A DNA stretch of 64,000 nt from Rhodopila globiformis (lineage in GTDB: Bacteria; Pseudomonadota; Alphaproteobacteria; Acetobacterales; Acetobacteraceae): contig NZ_NHRY01000254.1 of the NCBI RefSeq assembly GCF_002937115.1, forward strand, positions 33,533-97,532. Direction: 5' to 3'. The translations under genes and the position numbers were made by a program. Below are positions 61,350 to 64,000 of this stretch, piece after piece. Positions within the stretch are counted from its first letter, which is position 1; each line of letters opens with the position of its first letter. The notes under the pieces were generated by a model. That model did no database searches. It was given only the letters and a program-made list of their open reading frames with translations, and was not told where the DNA came from.

Positions 61350-63827
61350 ATGCTCACAGTTTTCGGCTGCATCGTACAGCAACATGATCTCCGGCTGGTG
61401 GCGCTGGCTGGCTGCATCTGCATCCTGGCGACGGGCACGACAACGAACCTGCTGGCCCTGCTGCAAGGTTCCAAGGCCCGCTTCCCATGGGCCGGGCTGA
61501 TGACGACGTCGATCGTCTTCGGCTGCGGCGTCTGGGCCCTGCATTTCGTTGCCATGCTGGCGTACATGCCCGGCATGCCCGTCGCCTACAGTGTCGGAGC
61601 GACGCTGTTGTCCATTGTGCTGGCCGCGGCGGGCACCTTCGTCGCCCTGGTGGCCTGGACCTATTGCCCGGCCGCCGTCGGCGGGCCTGTCCTGGGCGGA
61701 ATCCTGCTTGGGTTCGCGATCAGCGGCATGCACTATTGCGGCGTGCTGGCCATGCGGGTCCCGGGCACGCTCAGGCTCGATACGAAGGGCGTGCTGGAAT
61801 CGATTGTTATCGGCATCGTCTTCGCCACTCTGGCCTTCGCCCGGGCCGGGCGGCTGAATTCGATCCGGCGCCGCGTGGAGACGACGATCTGGCTGGCGCT
61901 GTCCATTTGCGGGGTCCACTTCACCGGCATGGCGGCCCTGCACATCGACCTGGGCCTGGCACCGGACATGGCGGGCACCTTCTTCGGATCGGATGCGCTC
62001 GGCGTCACGGTGGGCATCGTGAGCTTCGCGATCCTGACGATGAGCCTGTTCGCCACGATACTGGAACAGAGCCTGTCGCGTCGCGGCATGGCGGAACTGC
62101 AGCGGATGCGGCGCCTCGGCAACATATCGCGTGAGGTGCTGGTCATTCACCGCGACGGGGTCATCGTGCAGGTCAACGCGGCTGGGGAACGCATGTTCGG
62201 GCGCCGGGAGGCGAGCCTGATCGGGCGGGACATCCGCGAGCTGATACCGGAAAAGCACCGGTGCGCGGTGCTTCGGGTCAACGCGCAATGCGACGCGGCG
62301 GCCGATCATGCGGACATCGAGCTGGCCAGGGCCGACGGTAGCGCGGTTTCCATGGAAGTCTCGGCCTATCGCGTCGATTATGAGGGCAAGCCCGCCGTCG
62401 CCATGGTGCTGCGCGACCTGACGGCGCAGAAGCGGGATGCCGAACGCATCCGGCATCTGGTTCTTCATGATGCGCTGACGGGCCTGCCCAACCGGTTCCT
62501 GTTGCAGGAACGGTTGACCCACATGGTGGCGGCGACGGCCAACGCGGCGCAGCCGATGGCGCTGCTGCATCTTGGGCTCAGGAAGTTCAAGCAGGTCAAC
62601 GACGCGTATGGCTACGAGGCCGGGGACGCGCTGCTCGTTCGGGTGGCGGGCCGCCTGAAGGCGGCGCTGCGGCCGTCGGATCTGCTGGCGCGCCTGGCCG
62701 GGGATGAATTCCTGATGGTGGCCCTGATTGGCCAGCCGGACGAGGCGGCAAGCCTGGGGCGGCGCATCGGCGCGATCCTGGCGGAGCCTTTCCGGATTGA
62801 CGGCCATCGCATCGATCTCGACAGCGCCATCGGCGTCGCGCTGTATCCGGGCGACGCCGGCAGCGCGGAAGCGCTGATGCAGGCGGCGAACCTGGCGCTT
62901 AGCCGCGCCAGGAACGGCGGGCGGAACGCGTGCTGCTTTTTCGAGCCCGCCTGGGATGAGCAATTCCGGCGCCGGCACGAGCTGGCCCAGGATCTTCGCC
63001 GGGCCATCGCCCACGAGGGACAGCTTCGGCTGCTCTACCAGCCGCTGGTATCCTGCGAAACAGGCGAGATCGAGGGGTTCGAGGCGCTGATCCGCTGGCG
63101 CCATCCCGGCCGCGGGGAAATCTGCCCGGCAACGTTCATCCCGGTTGCCAATGAAACCGGACTGATCGTCGAGCTGGGAGAATGGGTGCTGGAGACGGCG
63201 TGCCGCGCCGCGGCCTCGTGGGACAAACCGCTTCGCGTTGCCGTCAACATTTCGCCGATCCAGTTCCGGCATGTGGATCTTGTGAACCTGGTTTCACGCT
63301 GCCTCGGCCGCCATGGCCTGCCGGCGAGCCGGCTGGAGGTCGAGGTGACCGAGGACGTCATGATCCAGGATACCGGGCAGGCGCGCGACGTGTTCAGGCG
63401 CCTGCGCGAGGTTGGGGTGGGAATTGCGCTGGATGATTTCGGAACCGGGTATTCGGGGCTGAGCTACCTCCAGGCCATGACGTTCGACAAGCTGAAGATC
63501 GACCGGTCCTTCGTCGCCCGGCTGGGCGAGACGGCCGATGCCCTGATGATCGTTCGTGCGATTATCGGCCTGGGCCACAACCTGGGCCTGTCCATCATCG
63601 CCGAGGGAGTCGAAACGGTCGAGCAACTGGAGATCCTGAAGGGGCTGGGGTGCGATCAGGTCCAGGGGTATCTTCTGGGCCGGCCGATGCAGTTGGACGG
63701 TTCCCTGGAGCTGGTTTCGATGCGGGCCCGGAGCATCATTGGCGGGAAGGGCCATGAGGGTATCAGAGGGGTATCCGTGGCGGAGCGGGCGTTGCCGGTG
63801 GCGGGCACACAGTCCGGGGGCGATTGA
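61350..63827 (+). CDS. MHYT-PAS-GGDEF-EAL protein, probable c-di-GMP phosphodiesterase
   Basis: 825 residues. Seven membrane helices (1-240) carry the MHYT motifs GVWALHFVAML, SGMHYCGVLAM and CGVHFTGMAAL, thought to bind a metal and sense a gas. A PAS domain (about 265-370) follows. The GGDEF domain (370-545) has AGDEF, but its first metal-binding strand reads LHLGLRKFKQVND where active enzymes have DxD, so cyclase activity is doubtful. The EAL domain (about 555-800) is intact: EGFEALIRWRHP, VNISPIQFR, EVTEDVM and LDDFGTGYS. It likely degrades c-di-GMP and so affects motility. It starts 92 bases after flhB. Confidence 0.92.
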   Translation: MLTVFGCIVQQHDLRLVALAGCICILATGTTTNLLALLQGSKARFPWAGLMTTSIVFGCGVWALHFVAMLAYMPGMPVAYSVGATLLSIVLAAAGTFVALVAWTYCPAAVGGPVLGGILLGFAISGMHYCGVLAMRVPGTLRLDTKGVLESIVIGIVFATLAFARAGRLNSIRRRVETTIWLALSICGVHFTGMAALHIDLGLAPDMAGTFFGSDALGVTVGIVSFAILTMSLFATILEQSLSRRGMAELQRMRRLGNISREVLVIHRDGVIVQVNAAGERMFGRREASLIGRDIRELIPEKHRCAVLRVNAQCDAAADHADIELARADGSAVSMEVSAYRVDYEGKPAVAMVLRDLTAQKRDAERIRHLVLHDALTGLPNRFLLQERLTHMVAATANAAQPMALLHLGLRKFKQVNDAYGYEAGDALLVRVAGRLKAALRPSDLLARLAGDEFLMVALIGQPDEAASLGRRIGAILAEPFRIDGHRIDLDSAIGVALYPGDAGSAEALMQAANLALSRARNGGRNACCFFEPAWDEQFRRRHELAQDLRRAIAHEGQLRLLYQPLVSCETGEIEGFEALIRWRHPGRGEICPATFIPVANETGLIVELGEWVLETACRAAASWDKPLRVAVNISPIQFRHVDLVNLVSRCLGRHGLPASRLEVEVTEDVMIQDTGQARDVFRRLREVGVGIALDDFGTGYSGLSYLQAMTFDKLKIDRSFVARLGETADALMIVRAIIGLGHNLGLSIIAEGVETVEQLEILKGLGCDQVQGYLLGRPMQLDGSLELVSMRARSIIGGKGHEGIRGVSVAERALPVAGTQSGGD

Positions 63828-64000
63828 TACGGGCTGGGAGTCTTTGGGGGGGGAGCGCTGGCTTTGCGGCTTGGTGCTGGTGGGGTGGCAGGTTCGTTGT
63901 CTGATATGGTGGGTCCCCGGCGGGGACGGTGTGGTTGATGGCGTATTTCTGTTCGCACAGAGAAAAAGGGGGGGTGACGGAGGGCCACAGGGGATCAGGG

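Noticed and set aside
63828..64000. Possible gene at the window end
   Set aside because: Only short frames with shadow composition and G-runs; nothing supportable in the last 173 bases.

Overview
The window is a high-GC alphaproteobacterial chromosome segment. The FlaF/FlbT pair, the CheAWYBR gene order, an alphaproteobacterial-type CheZ, a PQQ dehydrogenase and the base composition fit Rhodospirillales, probably Acetobacteraceae. That placement is inference; no rRNA or marker gene is present.

Left part (1-19 kb), metabolism and stress. It opens with the C-terminal end of a PQQ-dependent dehydrogenase, then a CPD photolyase, a crotonase, a Gly/Tyr/His-rich lipoprotein and a MarR-GNAT fusion with a 27-bp palindromic operator. 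Next comes a divergent sulfide-response locus at 5.4-13.1 kb. One arm is bigR-like ArsR sensor, rhodanese, membrane fusion protein and RND pump. The other is sqr, trxC, two small DUF2892 proteins and an AhpD-like protein. One perfect palindrome lies in the 17-bp spacer of both divergent promoters. Then follow a TauD-type dioxygenase, a formyl-CoA-transferase-like enzyme, a vapBC module with its own palindromic promoter, an iron-type alcohol dehydrogenase, purU and a tRNA-Val(CAC).

Middle (19.5-40.3 kb), signal transduction. There are three methyl-accepting chemotaxis proteins: one with a periplasmic CxxCH haem motif, one PAS (Aer-like) with a C-terminal PilZ domain, and one with a single membrane span and no visible HAMP. 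A small coiled-coil protein with an HPD-containing J-like end comes next, followed by the translationally coupled cheA-cheW-cheY-cheB-cheR operon. The CheB has lost its phosphoacceptor Asp. The divergent operon is cheY-cheZ-fliK-flgD, and fliK carries a 93-bp tandem repeat. Two OmpR-type regulators (one atypical), a membrane histidine kinase and a receiver-only protein follow.

Right part (40.3-64 kb), flagellum. It holds a Tat-type trypsin-like protease, fliJ, an internally duplicated ParB-like protein, a rod-binding FlgJ-like protein, a FlgN-like protein, flagellin, flaF, flbT and a DUF1217 protein. Convergent to these is an operon of fliI, three tandem TPR-glycosyltransferase paralogues and a methyltransferase, a good candidate flagellin-modification unit. 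The export and basal-body operon flgB-flgC-fliE-fliQ-flhA-fliR-flhB follows, and the window ends with an MHYT-PAS-GGDEF-EAL protein whose cyclase site looks degenerate.

The motif TTTGCGAAAAT, or a close variant, occurs at six places in this flagellar/chemotaxis region, all in intergenic DNA next to che, fli, flg and flagellin genes. It is the best candidate for an undescribed regulon signal here.
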